A stretch of DNA of 64,000 nt from NCBI RefSeq assembly GCF_039907765.1, contig NZ_JARDJI010000003.1:351646-415645 (forward strand), written 5' to 3'. A program made the translations under genes and the position numbers. This document shows, piece after piece, positions 47,937-56,483 of this stretch. The DNA is from Aminobacter sp039907765. GTDB taxonomy: Bacteria; Pseudomonadota; Alphaproteobacteria; Rhizobiales; Rhizobiaceae. The notes below the pieces were generated by a model. That model saw only the letters and a list, made by a program, of their open reading frames with translations, did no database searches and had not been told where the DNA came from. Positions within the stretch are counted from its first letter, which is position 1. Every line of letters starts with the position of its first letter.

Positions 47937-48850
47937 GCGACACGGCCATGACACGCCGCGAATGGCTTTTGACCGACCGGCCGCAGTCGCGCATGCAGGC
48001 ACGGCTCGGCCGCGCCTATCTCACCTGGCGCCGCTTCACCGCCAACAGGCTCGCCGTCGTCGGCCTCGCCATCATCCTGGCGCTGCTCTTCGTCGCGGCC
48101 TTCGCGCCGCTGCTGGCGCCCTATTCGCCCTATATCGGCGACCTCAAGAACGCGCGGCTGATGACGCCCGGCGCGGCCTACTGGCTCGGCACCGATGACC
48201 AGGGCCGCGACATCCTCTCGCGGCTGATCTACGGCTCGCGGCTGACGCTGCAGGTGGTGGTGCTGGTCGCCGTCATCGCCGCCCCCATCGGCCTCCTTGT
48301 CGGGACTGTCTCCGGCTATGCCGGCGGCTGGGTCGACGCGGTGCTGATGCGCATCACCGACATCTTCCTCGCCTTTCCCAAGCTGGTGCTGGCGCTGGCC
48401 TTCGTCGCCGCTCTCGGCCCCGGCATCGAAAACGCAATCATCGCCATCGCGCTGACCTCGTGGCCGCCCTATGCCCGCATCGCCCGGGCAGAGACGCTGA
48501 CCGTGCGCAGCTCCGACTACATCTCGGCGGTCAAGCTGATGGGCGCCTCGCCGATGCGCATCGTGCTGCGCCACATCATGCCGCTCTGCATCTCGTCGCT
48601 GATCGTGCGGGTGACCCTCGACATGGCCGGCATCATCCTGACTGCCGCCGGCCTCGGCTTCCTCGGCCTCGGCGCCCAGCCGCCGCTGCCCGAATGGGGT
48701 GCGATGATCGCGTCGGGACGCCGCTTCATCCTCGACCAGTGGTGGGTGGCAGCCGCGCCGGGTGCCGCCATCCTGATCGTCAGCCTCGGCTTCAACCTGC
48801 TCGGCGACGGCTTGCGCGACGCCCTTGACCCGCGGAGCGGCGGCCAATGA
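47933..48850 (+). CDS. Peptide ABC transporter permease, DppC type
   Basis: A 305-residue partner permease. The N terminus WRRFTANRLAVVGLAIILALLFVAAFAPLLAPYSP leads into HWLGTDDQGRD-like YWLGTDDQGRDILSRLIYGSR, the DppC signature. DYISAVKLMGASPMRIVLRHIMPLC is the EAA loop. Six helices are expected. It overlaps the next gene by ATGA. Confidence 0.93.
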   Translation: MSDTAMTRREWLLTDRPQSRMQARLGRAYLTWRRFTANRLAVVGLAIILALLFVAAFAPLLAPYSPYIGDLKNARLMTPGAAYWLGTDDQGRDILSRLIYGSRLTLQVVVLVAVIAAPIGLLVGTVSGYAGGWVDAVLMRITDIFLAFPKLVLALAFVAALGPGIENAIIAIALTSWPPYARIARAETLTVRSSDYISAVKLMGASPMRIVLRHIMPLCISSLIVRVTLDMAGIILTAAGLGFLGLGAQPPLPEWGAMIASGRRFILDQWWVAAAPGAAILIVSLGFNLLGDGLRDALDPRSGGQ

Positions 48851-49680
48851 GCGCGATGCTCCACGTCGAGGACCTGCGGGTCGACTTCCCGACCCGCACC
48901 GGCATGGTGCAGGCGGTGCGCGGCGTCAGCTTCTCGCTCGGCCAGGAACGGCTCGGTATCGTCGGCGAGAGCGGCTCGGGCAAGTCGCAGACCGGCCGCG
49001 CCATCATGGGGCTCACCCCCGAGCATGCCAACATTTCGGCCAAGCGGCTGGAGTTCAGCGGCATCGACCTTCTCAAGGTTTCCCCGGCCCAGCGCCGGGA
49101 GCTGCGCGGCAACCGCATCGCCATGATCCTGCAGGATCCGAAATACTCGCTCGATCCGGTCATGACCATCGGCCGCCAGATCGTCGAGACCCTCCGCACA
49201 CACGAGAAGGTCTCGAAGGCCGAGGCGCGCGAAAAGGCGCTCGACATGCTTGCCGCCGTGCAGATCCGTGACCCCAGGCGCGTCTTTGCGCTGTATCCGC
49301 ACGAGGTTTCCGGCGGCATGGGCCAGCGCGCCATGATCGCCATGATGCTGATTGCCGGGCCGGAGCTGCTGATCGCCGACGAGCCGACCTCGGCGCTCGA
49401 TGTCACCGTCCAGCTCGACATCCTGCGCATCCTCGATCGCCTCGTCATCGACCGCGGCATGGGCCTCATCTTCATCTCGCACGACCTCAGGCTGGTCTCG
49501 ACCTTCTGCGACCGCGTCATCGTCATGTATGCCGGCAGGATCGTCGAGGAGCTGAAGGCCTCCGAGCTGTCGCAGGCCAGGCACCCCTACACTCAGGGCC
49601 TGCTCAACTGCATGCCCAGGATCGGCGCCGACAGGCATCCGCTGCCGGTGCTCGACCGAAAGCCGGAGTGGCTGCTGTGA
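48847..49680 (+). CDS. Peptide ABC transporter ATP-binding protein, DppD type
   Basis: A 277-residue ATPase. Walker A is GESGSGKSQT, the signature is VSGGMGQRAMIAMML (with GGM in place of GGQ), and Walker B is LLIADEPTSALDVT. The C terminus NCMPRIGADRHPLPVL is the shortened oligopeptide-transporter tail. At 277 residues it is somewhat shorter than the usual 320-330 of DppD because most of the C-terminal cysteine-cluster region found in many members is missing. It overlaps the next gene by GTGA. Confidence 0.92.
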   Translation: MSAMLHVEDLRVDFPTRTGMVQAVRGVSFSLGQERLGIVGESGSGKSQTGRAIMGLTPEHANISAKRLEFSGIDLLKVSPAQRRELRGNRIAMILQDPKYSLDPVMTIGRQIVETLRTHEKVSKAEAREKALDMLAAVQIRDPRRVFALYPHEVSGGMGQRAMIAMMLIAGPELLIADEPTSALDVTVQLDILRILDRLVIDRGMGLIFISHDLRLVSTFCDRVIVMYAGRIVEELKASELSQARHPYTQGLLNCMPRIGADRHPLPVLDRKPEWLL

Positions 49681-50426
49681 CCGCTGCCCTCAAGATCGAC
49701 AAGCTGCGCGTCGTCTATGACGACTTCGTCGCGCTGAAGGACGTCAACCTCACCGTCAACACCGGAGAGTCCTTCGGGCTGGTCGGCGAATCCGGTTCGG
49801 GCAAGTCGACGCTGCTGCGCGCGGTCGCCGGCCTCGCACCGGTCTCCGGCGGCACCATCGACGTCAACGGCAAGCGTCTCGGCCGGACCCGCGACAAGGC
49901 GTTCTACCGCCAGGTCCAGATGGTGTTCCAGGACCCCTATGGCTCGCTGCACCCGCGCCAGACGGTCGATCGACTGCTTTTGGAGCCGCTGGCGATCCAC
50001 GGCTTCGCCGACACCGAAAAGCGCATCCTGCGCGCGCTCGATGAGGTCGGCCTCGGTTCGAGCTTCCGCTTCCGCTACTCGCACCAGCTGTCGGGCGGCC
50101 AACGCCAGCGCGTCGCCATTGCCCGTGCGCTGATCCTGGAACCGTCGATCCTCCTGCTCGACGAGCCGACCTCGGCGCTCGACGCCTCGGTGCAGGCCGA
50201 AGTGCTCAACCTGCTCGAACAGGTGCGCCGCGACCGCAAGCTCACCTTCGTCATGGTCAGCCATGACCTCGGCGTCATCACCCACATGTGCGAGCGCCTG
50301 ATGGTGATGCAGAACGGCCAGGAGGTCGAACGGCTGGAAGCGGGCGACCTCGCCACGCGCAACGTGGCGCAGGACTATACGCGCAACCTTCTGGTCGCCT
50401 CCGAAGGATTTGTCCGCGGCGCTTGA
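49677..50426 (+). CDS. Peptide ABC transporter ATP-binding protein, DppF type
   Basis: A 249-residue ATPase. GTG at 49677 is chosen because it overlaps the previous stop as GTGA, like the other junctions in this operon; GTG at 49668 is possible. Walker A is GESGSGKSTLLR, signature LSGGQRQRVAIARAL, Walker B ILLLDEPTSALDAS, and the switch His is in MVSHDLG. It is shorter than typical DppF (about 320), lacking the C-terminal oligo-HPY extension. It ends the operon; fucU starts 138 bp later. Confidence 0.92.
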   Translation: MTAALKIDKLRVVYDDFVALKDVNLTVNTGESFGLVGESGSGKSTLLRAVAGLAPVSGGTIDVNGKRLGRTRDKAFYRQVQMVFQDPYGSLHPRQTVDRLLLEPLAIHGFADTEKRILRALDEVGLGSSFRFRYSHQLSGGQRQRVAIARALILEPSILLLDEPTSALDASVQAEVLNLLEQVRRDRKLTFVMVSHDLGVITHMCERLMVMQNGQEVERLEAGDLATRNVAQDYTRNLLVASEGFVRGA

Positions 50427-50564
50427 GGCGCGCCTCCCGGAAGGCTGGCGCCCGCTTCGGGAATACGGAAATGCTTGGGCAGGCGCCTTGCGCCCGGTCG
50501 GACCGCCTGCAATTCTGGAACGATGGGCAGCCGCCCCACGCCCTCAACCGCACAGGTGAAAGAA

Positions 50565-51005
50565 ATGCTGCTAGGCATCGACCCGCTGCTCGGCCCCGAC
50601 GTGCTCTATGTGCTCCGCGCCATGGGCCATGGCGACGACCTGATCATCGCCGACGCGAATTTCCCGGCCGATGCGATGGCGCGCCAGACCGTCTTCGGCC
50701 GGCCGTTGCGCATCGACGACGACATCGTCAGCGTCATGAAGGCGGTGCTTTCGGTGATGCCTGTCGACACCTTCGTCGACGACGCCTTCGGGCGCATGGA
50801 AGTGGTCGGCAAGCCCGACGAGATCCCCGACGTCCAGCGCGAGGTCGGCAAGCTGATCGAGGGCACCGGCACCAAGATGGTCGGCATCGAGCGCTTCGCC
50901 TTCTACGAGCGCGCCAAGCAGGCCTATGCCGTGATCCAGACCCAGGAACGCCGCTTCTATGCCGACTTCGCCGTGCGCAAGGGGGTCGTGCCGCCGGGGG
51001 CTTGA
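50565..51005 (+). CDS. fucU: L-fucose mutarotase (RbsD/FucU family)
   Basis: A 146-residue enzyme that interconverts alpha- and beta-L-fucose. The start MLLGIDPLLGPDVLYVLRAMGHGDDLII at 50565 follows AGGTGAAAG; a longer frame upstream has no homology. RAMGHGDDLIIADANFPAD is the family signature with the catalytic His, and FYERAKQAYAVIQTQERRFYADFAVRKGVV is the C-terminal conserved region. The adjoining cluster encodes all other steps of oxidative L-fucose breakdown, so FucU rather than RbsD is the better name. Confidence 0.87.
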   Translation: MLLGIDPLLGPDVLYVLRAMGHGDDLIIADANFPADAMARQTVFGRPLRIDDDIVSVMKAVLSVMPVDTFVDDAFGRMEVVGKPDEIPDVQREVGKLIEGTGTKMVGIERFAFYERAKQAYAVIQTQERRFYADFAVRKGVVPPGA

Positions 51006-51307
51006 GGAGTTCGGAACAGCTCGACCCCCATCTTTTGCGGGACCTTGGCCCCTTCCCGGAAAGGGCGCCACCCTCAGCGCCTTCTCTTGGAAGGCGCGGC
51101 TGCCCCTCATCCCCTACCGGACCTTCTCCCCGTAATGACGGGGAGAAGGAGGCCGACCGCAACGACTGCGCTCACTGCTCGACATCAAAGAGATCAGCCG
51201 CAACGCTGACGCCCCCCGCTCCCCGTTCTACGGGGAGAGGGTAAGGGTGAGGGGCAGCGCTGCGCTCATAGTCCCCTTCCTCCTTTTGTGGGGAGGGGCT
51301 AGAAATC
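51006..51307. repeat. Palindromic repeat block between fucU and the IclR gene
   Basis: The gap has several hairpin units: CCTTCTCCCCG-TAATGA-CGGGGAGAAGG (51122-51150), CTCCCCGTTCTACGGGGAG (51219-51237), and the flank AGGGTAAGGGTGAGGGGCA (to about 51257). The last stretch is the reverse complement of the unit at about 21695-21720. A third partial unit, CCTTCCTCCTTTTGTGGGGAGGGG, lies at about 51275-51298. No gene is seen. It separates fucU from the IclR gene, which converges on it. Confidence 0.8.
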
Positions 51308-52090
51308 TCACGACAGTGACAACTTCGCCGCCACGTCCTTCAGCAGCGCCAGCGTCTGGTCGATGTCGGCCTGCCTGTCGTCGATGCGCTGGATGTAGGG
51401 GCAGGTCAGCACGGCGATGGCATAACCGTCCGGCGACAGGATCGGCACCGAGATGTCGTCGATGGCGTGCATCTGCTGGCTCGCGCCGACGCGGTGGCCG
51501 GTGTCGCGATAGGCCTTCAGCACCGGCTCCAGCTTCTCCCTGGCTACGGCCATGTCGGTGCCGTCCCAGCGTGCGGCCGCCTCCGCCTGCGAATGCTCGT
51601 CCTGGAAGGCCAGCAAAATGTGGCCGGAACTGGTGGTCAAAAGCTCGATATGCGCGCCGATGCGGATGCCGAACTCCCAGTTGCCGGGCGGGCTGGCATG
51701 CGCCACCACCAGTGCCGCGTCACGGTCGGGCGCCACCAGATGGCATGACTGGCCGGCGGCGATTGAGAACGCGTCCATCAGCGGCTGCGCCCGCGCCACC
51801 AGGCGGCGAACCGGCGGGTGGCGGTGGGCGAGGATGAATAGCTTCATCGTCAGCGCGTAGCGGTCGCCCTCGGGTGAGCGGCTGACGAAGTCGCGCGCCA
51901 CCAGCCGCTCGAGCATGCGGTAGACCTCGCTCGGCCCGCGCCCCATCGCCTTGACGATCTCGGCCCGGGTCAGGCCGCCTGGCTGCTCCGAAAGCAGCTC
52001 CAGTATGTCGAGCCCCTTGTCCAGCGCCGGCGCGCGGTAGCGCCCGTCCTTGTCCGCGCTGTTGGCGGTCTTTGCCGGCCCTTTTGGCAT
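51308..52090 (-). CDS. IclR-family regulator of the L-fucose cluster
   Basis: A 260-residue regulator. The start MPKGPAKTANSADKDG at 52090 is preceded by GGGGAGGA. The winged helix lies in residues about 24-85 (ALDKGLDILELLSEQPGGLTRAEIVKAMGRGPSEVYRMLERLVARDFV). The IclR ligand domain follows with ELLTTSSGHILLAFQDE and DDISVPILSPDGYAIAVLTCPY. It is divergent from the fucose catabolic genes and likely senses fucose or an intermediate. Whether it represses or activates is not shown. Confidence 0.9.
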   Translation of the reverse strand: MPKGPAKTANSADKDGRYRAPALDKGLDILELLSEQPGGLTRAEIVKAMGRGPSEVYRMLERLVARDFVSRSPEGDRYALTMKLFILAHRHPPVRRLVARAQPLMDAFSIAAGQSCHLVAPDRDAALVVAHASPPGNWEFGIRIGAHIELLTTSSGHILLAFQDEHSQAEAAARWDGTDMAVAREKLEPVLKAYRDTGHRVGASQQMHAIDDISVPILSPDGYAIAVLTCPYIQRIDDRQADIDQTLALLKDVAAKLSLS

Positions 52091-52143
52091 GATGCGAAAT
52101 CCTCCCCTTCGATCCGCCCCACGATTCCCCATTGCAAGGCTGG

Positions 52144-52155
52144 TTCATTTATGAA
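52144..52155. promoter_or_regulatory. Candidate operator in the IclR/fucose divergent promoter
   Basis: TTCATTTATGAA is a perfect dyad (TTCAT-TT-ATGAA) 57 bp before the first catabolic gene and 54 bp from the IclR start. It sits in an AT-rich island with TGTTCGTATATAGACA next to it. The site is a plausible IclR-binding element by position only. Confidence 0.5.
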
Positions 52156-52211
52156 TAGTATGTTCGTATATAGACAGAAGCGCAAGCAGTTTGCTGGGAG
52201 GAGCGACGGTT

Positions 52212-52961
52212 ATGCGACTAAGCGGGAAACGCATTTTCATTTCCGCCGCCGCCCAGGGCATCGGCCGCGCCAGCGCCCTGGCCTGCGCCAAGGAGGGCGC
52301 CCATGTCATCGCCACCGACATCAATGACGAGGCGCTGAAAGCGCTTTCGGGCGAGAGCAGCAACATCGAGACCCATCGCCTCGACGTGCGCGACGGCAAG
52401 GCCGTGGCCGCCTTCGCCGCCGGCCAGGCGCCGCTCGACGGACTCTTCAACTGCGCCGGTTTCGTCCACAACGGCACGATCATGGACTGCAGCGACGAAG
52501 ACTGGGATTTCAGCTTCGACCTCAACGTCAAGAGCATGTACCGCACGGCCAAGGCGTTCTTGCCCGGCATGCTCGAGCGCGCCGAAAAGACCGGCGGCGT
52601 CGCCATCCTCAACATGGCCTCCATGGCCTCGTCGATCAAAGGCTTCCCCAACCGCCTGCTCTACGGCGCCACGAAGGCCGCCGTCATCGGCTTCACCAAG
52701 GGAATGGCCGCCGACTATGTGCGCCGCGGCGTCCGCTGCAACGCGCTCTGCCCCGGCACGGTCGACACGCCCTCGCTGCGCGGCCGCATTGCAGCCGCCG
52801 CCGACCCGGTGCAGGCCGAGAAGGACTTCATCGCCCGCCAGCCCATCGGCCGGCTCGCCACCGTCGACGACATCGCGCCTTTGGTCGTCTACCTGTTGTC
52901 CGACGAGTCGCGTTTCGTCACCGGCCAGGCGGTCCTGGTCGACGGCGGCGTCACCATCTAG
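52212..52961 (+). CDS. 2-keto-3-deoxy-L-fuconate dehydrogenase (SDR)
   Basis: A 249-residue NAD-dependent short-chain dehydrogenase. The start MRLSGKRIFISAAAQGIGRA at 52212 follows GGGAGGAG. The cofactor motif is SAAAQGIG, as in human DHRS6/BDH2-like enzymes. Asn105, Ser137-141 region, Tyr151 and Lys155 complete the catalytic tetrad. LFNCAGFVHNGTIMDCSDEDWDFSFDLNVKSMYR is the characteristic stretch of dehydrogenases acting on 2-keto-3-deoxy-L-fuconate. It oxidises C4 to give the 2,4-diketo acid that the FAH-family enzyme later cleaves. It is first in the long operon. Confidence 0.85.
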   Translation: MRLSGKRIFISAAAQGIGRASALACAKEGAHVIATDINDEALKALSGESSNIETHRLDVRDGKAVAAFAAGQAPLDGLFNCAGFVHNGTIMDCSDEDWDFSFDLNVKSMYRTAKAFLPGMLERAEKTGGVAILNMASMASSIKGFPNRLLYGATKAAVIGFTKGMAADYVRRGVRCNALCPGTVDTPSLRGRIAAAADPVQAEKDFIARQPIGRLATVDDIAPLVVYLLSDESRFVTGQAVLVDGGVTI

Positions 52962-52975
52962 GCGGAGCGGCGGCC

Positions 52976-53860
52976 ATGATCGCAAGGATCGACGGCCACT
53001 GCCATTACTGGGCGCTCCAGCGCGGCGACTACGGCTGGCTGACGCCAGACGAGGCCCACCTCGCGCCCATCTACCGCGACTTCGGCGCAGCCGAAATGCG
53101 CCCGCTGGCCGAAAAGGCTGGCATCGGCAAGCGCATCCTCGTCCAGGCGGCACCGACCGAGGCCGAGACGCAGTTCCTGCTCGACCAGGGCGACGACGAC
53201 GAAGCCGTCGCCGGTGTCGTCGGCTGGGTTGATCTCTCTTCACCCGACAGCGTCGCTTCGCTCGAACGCCTGGCGAAGAATCCCTTGTTCAAGGGAGTCC
53301 GGCCGATGCTGCAGGATCTGCCCGACATCGACTGGATCGCCAGCCGCCCCGACGCCGAAACCGTCGCTGCGCTCAAGCGCCTCGGCCTGCGCTTCGATGC
53401 GCTCGTCCTGCCGCAGCATCTCTCAGCGCTGCGCCGCTTCGTCGAGATGCATCCGGACCTGCCCGTCGTCATCGACCATGCCGCGAAGCCGGCCTTCGCA
53501 GCACCTCCAGACGATCCGCGCCACGCCATGTGGAAGCTCGGCATGGCCGAACTCTCAGGTCATCCGCATCTGCACTGCAAGCTCTCGGGCCTGCTCACCG
53601 AACTGCCGGCTGACCGCAGGACAACGCCGAAAGCGGTAGCGGAAGCCCTGCGTCCCACCGTCGACAGCTTGCTCACCTGGTTCGGGCCGGACCGCCTGAT
53701 CTGGGGCTCGGACTGGCCGGTACTGACGCTTGCAGCACCTTTCGCCTTCTGGGACGAGGTCACCGCCCGCCTGCTCGACGGCCTCGGTCAGCCAGAACGC
53801 TCGGCCATCCTCGGCGGCACCGCCGCATCCTTCTACGGAATCGCCGGAGGCCGCACATGA
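52976..53860 (+). CDS. L-fuconolactone hydrolase (amidohydrolase family 2)
   Basis: A 294-residue metal hydrolase of the amidohydrolase/COG3618 family. DGHCHYW gives the first metal ligands His8 and His10. FKGVRPMLQDLPD near residue 105, VIDHAAKPAF near 165, and LIWGSDWPVLTLAAPF near 240 with the terminal Asp match fuconolactonase and rhamnonolactonase. It opens L-fucono-1,5-lactone to L-fuconate. It starts 15 bp after the dehydrogenase gene and overlaps the ABC ATPase by ATGA. Confidence 0.87.
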   Translation: MIARIDGHCHYWALQRGDYGWLTPDEAHLAPIYRDFGAAEMRPLAEKAGIGKRILVQAAPTEAETQFLLDQGDDDEAVAGVVGWVDLSSPDSVASLERLAKNPLFKGVRPMLQDLPDIDWIASRPDAETVAALKRLGLRFDALVLPQHLSALRRFVEMHPDLPVVIDHAAKPAFAAPPDDPRHAMWKLGMAELSGHPHLHCKLSGLLTELPADRRTTPKAVAEALRPTVDSLLTWFGPDRLIWGSDWPVLTLAAPFAFWDEVTARLLDGLGQPERSAILGGTAASFYGIAGGRT

Positions 53861-55386
53861 CCGCCCTCGTCGCCATGAAGGACATCGAGAAATCCTTCCC
53901 CGGCGTGCGCGCGCTGCACAACGCCCAGCTCGACCTGCGCTCCGGCGAGGTCCATGCGCTAATGGGCGAGAACGGCGCCGGCAAGTCGACGATGATGAAG
54001 ATCCTCGCCGGCATCTACCGCCGCGACGGCGGCGAGATCCTGCTCGACGGCAAGCCGGTCGAGATCAACTCGCCGCGCCAGGCGCAGGACCTCGGCATCG
54101 GCATCATCCATCAGGAACTCAACCTGATGCCGCATCTGACGGCGGCGCAGAACATCTTCATCGGCCGCGAACCGCGCAAGGCCGGCGGCCTGCTGCTCGA
54201 CGAGGCGAAGCTGAATGCCGATGCCGCCGAGATCTTCGCCTCGATGCATCTCAAGCTCGACCCGCGCACGCCGGTCGGCGGGCTGACGATTGCCCGCCAG
54301 CAGATGGTCGAGATCGCCAAGGCCCTGTCCTACCGCTCGCGCGTGCTGATCATGGACGAGCCGACGGCGGCGCTCAACGACGCCGAGATCAACGAGCTTT
54401 TCGCCATCATCGCCCGTCTCAAGACCGAGGGTGTCGGCATCGTCTACATCTCCCACAAGATGGACGAGCTGAAGCGCATCGCCGACCGGGTGACGGTCAT
54501 GCGCGACGGCGAATATATCGGCACCGTGCCGGCCGCCGAGACCCCGGTCGAAAAGATCATCGCCATGATGGTCGGCCGCGCCCTGTCCGACGAGCGCCCC
54601 GTCGTGCCCGACCATTCGAACTCCGAAATCGTGCTCGAGGTCAGGAACATCAGCCGCGGCAGCGAAATCCGCGACGTCTCCTTCTCGGTCCGCAAGGGCG
54701 AGATCCTCGGCTTCGCCGGCCTGATGGGCGCCGGCCGCACCGAGGTCGCCCGCGCCATCTTCGGTGCCGACCGGCGCGACGGCGGCGACGTCTTCATGCA
54801 CGGCAAGAAGGTCGACATCCGCAAGCCCGAGGACGCCGTGCGCGCCGGCATCGGCTACCTCTCCGAGGATCGCAAGCATTTCGGCCTCGCCACCGGCATG
54901 GACGTGCGCAACAACATCGTGCTCGCCAGCCTGTCGCGCTTCGCCGGCACCGGCGGCCTGCTGCGCGAGGCGGCCATGCACGACGCGGCCGTCCGCTACA
55001 TCGACCGGCTCGCCATCAAGACGCCGTCCGACCGCCAGGAAGCGCGGCTGCTGTCGGGCGGCAACCAGCAGAAGATAGTCATCGCCAAGTGGTTGCTGCG
55101 CGACTGCGAGGTGCTGATCTTCGACGAGCCGACGCGCGGCATCGACGTCGGCGCCAAGAACGAGATCTACAAGCTGTTGAACGCGCTCGCCCAGCAGGGC
55201 CGCGCCATCATCGTCATCTCCTCCGAACTGCCCGAGGTGCTGAGGCTCAGCCACCGCATCGCCGTCATGTGCGAGGGCCGGCTGACCGGCATCCTGCCTG
55301 CAGGCGCCAGCCAGGAGGAGATCATGCATCTCGCCACGCTGCGGGGCGAGCAAAACAATAAGCCGGCAAAGGGAGCGACAAAATGA
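53857..55386 (+). CDS. Sugar ABC transporter ATP-binding protein, two-domain (RbsA/MglA type)
   Basis: A 509-residue ATPase with two ABC domains. The first (1-240) has Walker A GENGAGKST, signature VGGLTIARQQMVEIAKAL and Walker B VLIMDEPTAAL. The second (255-500) has the degenerate GLMGAGRTEVARAIFG in place of Walker A, as normal for this class, and LSGGNQQKIVIAKWL with LIFDEPTRGIDVG. It energises import of a monosaccharide, most likely L-fucose. It overlaps the permease gene by ATGA. Confidence 0.94.
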   Translation: MTALVAMKDIEKSFPGVRALHNAQLDLRSGEVHALMGENGAGKSTMMKILAGIYRRDGGEILLDGKPVEINSPRQAQDLGIGIIHQELNLMPHLTAAQNIFIGREPRKAGGLLLDEAKLNADAAEIFASMHLKLDPRTPVGGLTIARQQMVEIAKALSYRSRVLIMDEPTAALNDAEINELFAIIARLKTEGVGIVYISHKMDELKRIADRVTVMRDGEYIGTVPAAETPVEKIIAMMVGRALSDERPVVPDHSNSEIVLEVRNISRGSEIRDVSFSVRKGEILGFAGLMGAGRTEVARAIFGADRRDGGDVFMHGKKVDIRKPEDAVRAGIGYLSEDRKHFGLATGMDVRNNIVLASLSRFAGTGGLLREAAMHDAAVRYIDRLAIKTPSDRQEARLLSGGNQQKIVIAKWLLRDCEVLIFDEPTRGIDVGAKNEIYKLLNALAQQGRAIIVISSELPEVLRLSHRIAVMCEGRLTGILPAGASQEEIMHLATLRGEQNNKPAKGATK

Positions 55387-56381
55387 GCACGACGACATCG
55401 ACCGCGAATGTCTCGTCCGGCCCTCGCTTTTCGGGCGCCCAGCATCGCCTGCTCGCCTTCGCCAGCCTGATCGCGCTGGTCACGGTGTTCAGCCTCGCCT
55501 CGCCCAACTTCATGCAGACCTCCAACATCATCGCCATCCTGCAGGCGACGTCGGTCAACGGCGTGCTGGCGATCGCGGCGACGCTGGTGATCATCACCGG
55601 CGGCATCGACCTCTCCGTCGGCACGCTGATGACCTTCTGCGCCGTCTGCGCGGGCGTGGTTCTGACCTTCTGGGGCATGCCGCTCGGCCTCGGCGTACTG
55701 GCCGCCATCCTCGCGGGTGCTGCCAGCGGCACGCTGTCGGGCACCTTCGTCGCCAAGCTCAAGATCCCGCCCTTCATCGCCACGCTCGGCATGATGCTGA
55801 TCCTCAAGGGCCTGTCGCTGGTGATCTCGGGCACGCGGCCGATCTATTTCAACAATAGCCCCGGCTTCACCCAAATCTCGCAGGGTTCGCTCATCGGCTC
55901 GGTCTTCCCCACCCTGCCCATCCCCAATGGCGTGCTGATCCTGTTCCTGGTGGCGATTGCAGCGAGCTTCATCCTCGAGCGCACCATCCTTGGCCGCTTC
56001 ACCTTCGCGCTCGGCTCCAACGAGGAGGCCGTGCGGCTCTCCGGCGTCAACACCAACCGCTGGAAGATCGCCGTCTATGCGCTCGCCGGCTCGATCTGCG
56101 GCATCGCCGGCCTGCTCATCGCCTCGCGCCTCAACTCGGCCCAGCCGGCGCTCGGTCAGGGCTACGAGCTCGACGCCATCGCGGCCGTCGTCATCGGCGG
56201 CACCTCGCTTTCGGGCGGCCGCGGCACCATCATCGGCACGCTCATCGGCGCGCTCATCATCTCCGTGCTCGCCAACGGGCTGCGCATCCTTTCGGTCGCC
56301 CAGGAGTGGCAGACCGTGGTCACCGGCTCGATCATCATTCTCGCCGTCTACACCGACATTCTGCGGCGCCGCAGGCTTTGA
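55383..56381 (+). CDS. Sugar ABC transporter permease (RbsC type)
   Basis: A 332-residue permease of the BPD_transp_2 family with about eight to ten helices. TLVIITGGIDLSVGTLMTF near residue 62 and GSNEEAVRLSGVNTNRWKIAVYALAGS near 210 are the RbsC/AraH signatures, and AIAAVVIGGTSLSGGRGTIIGTLIGALIISVLANGL is the final conserved block. A single such permease forms a homodimer with the two-domain ATPase. Confidence 0.94.
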   Translation: MSTTTSTANVSSGPRFSGAQHRLLAFASLIALVTVFSLASPNFMQTSNIIAILQATSVNGVLAIAATLVIITGGIDLSVGTLMTFCAVCAGVVLTFWGMPLGLGVLAAILAGAASGTLSGTFVAKLKIPPFIATLGMMLILKGLSLVISGTRPIYFNNSPGFTQISQGSLIGSVFPTLPIPNGVLILFLVAIAASFILERTILGRFTFALGSNEEAVRLSGVNTNRWKIAVYALAGSICGIAGLLIASRLNSAQPALGQGYELDAIAAVVIGGTSLSGGRGTIIGTLIGALIISVLANGLRILSVAQEWQTVVTGSIIILAVYTDILRRRRL

Positions 56382-56483
56382 GGAAGGCTTGCTTCGCGCA
56401 GCCCGTTGCTGCGCCAACACCAAGAAGAGAGCGAAAGCGCTCCAGGCAAATTTCGGATCGGAAAATGAATGTTAGGAGGAAAC

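Noticed and set aside
45186..48002. A 938-codon open frame on the minus strand across the peptide transporter genes
   Set aside because: It is the mirror of genuine genes in high-GC DNA with third-position G/C bias. Its translation is low-complexity in Asp, Gly, His and Val without any domain, while the plus strand encodes clear binding-protein and permease motifs.
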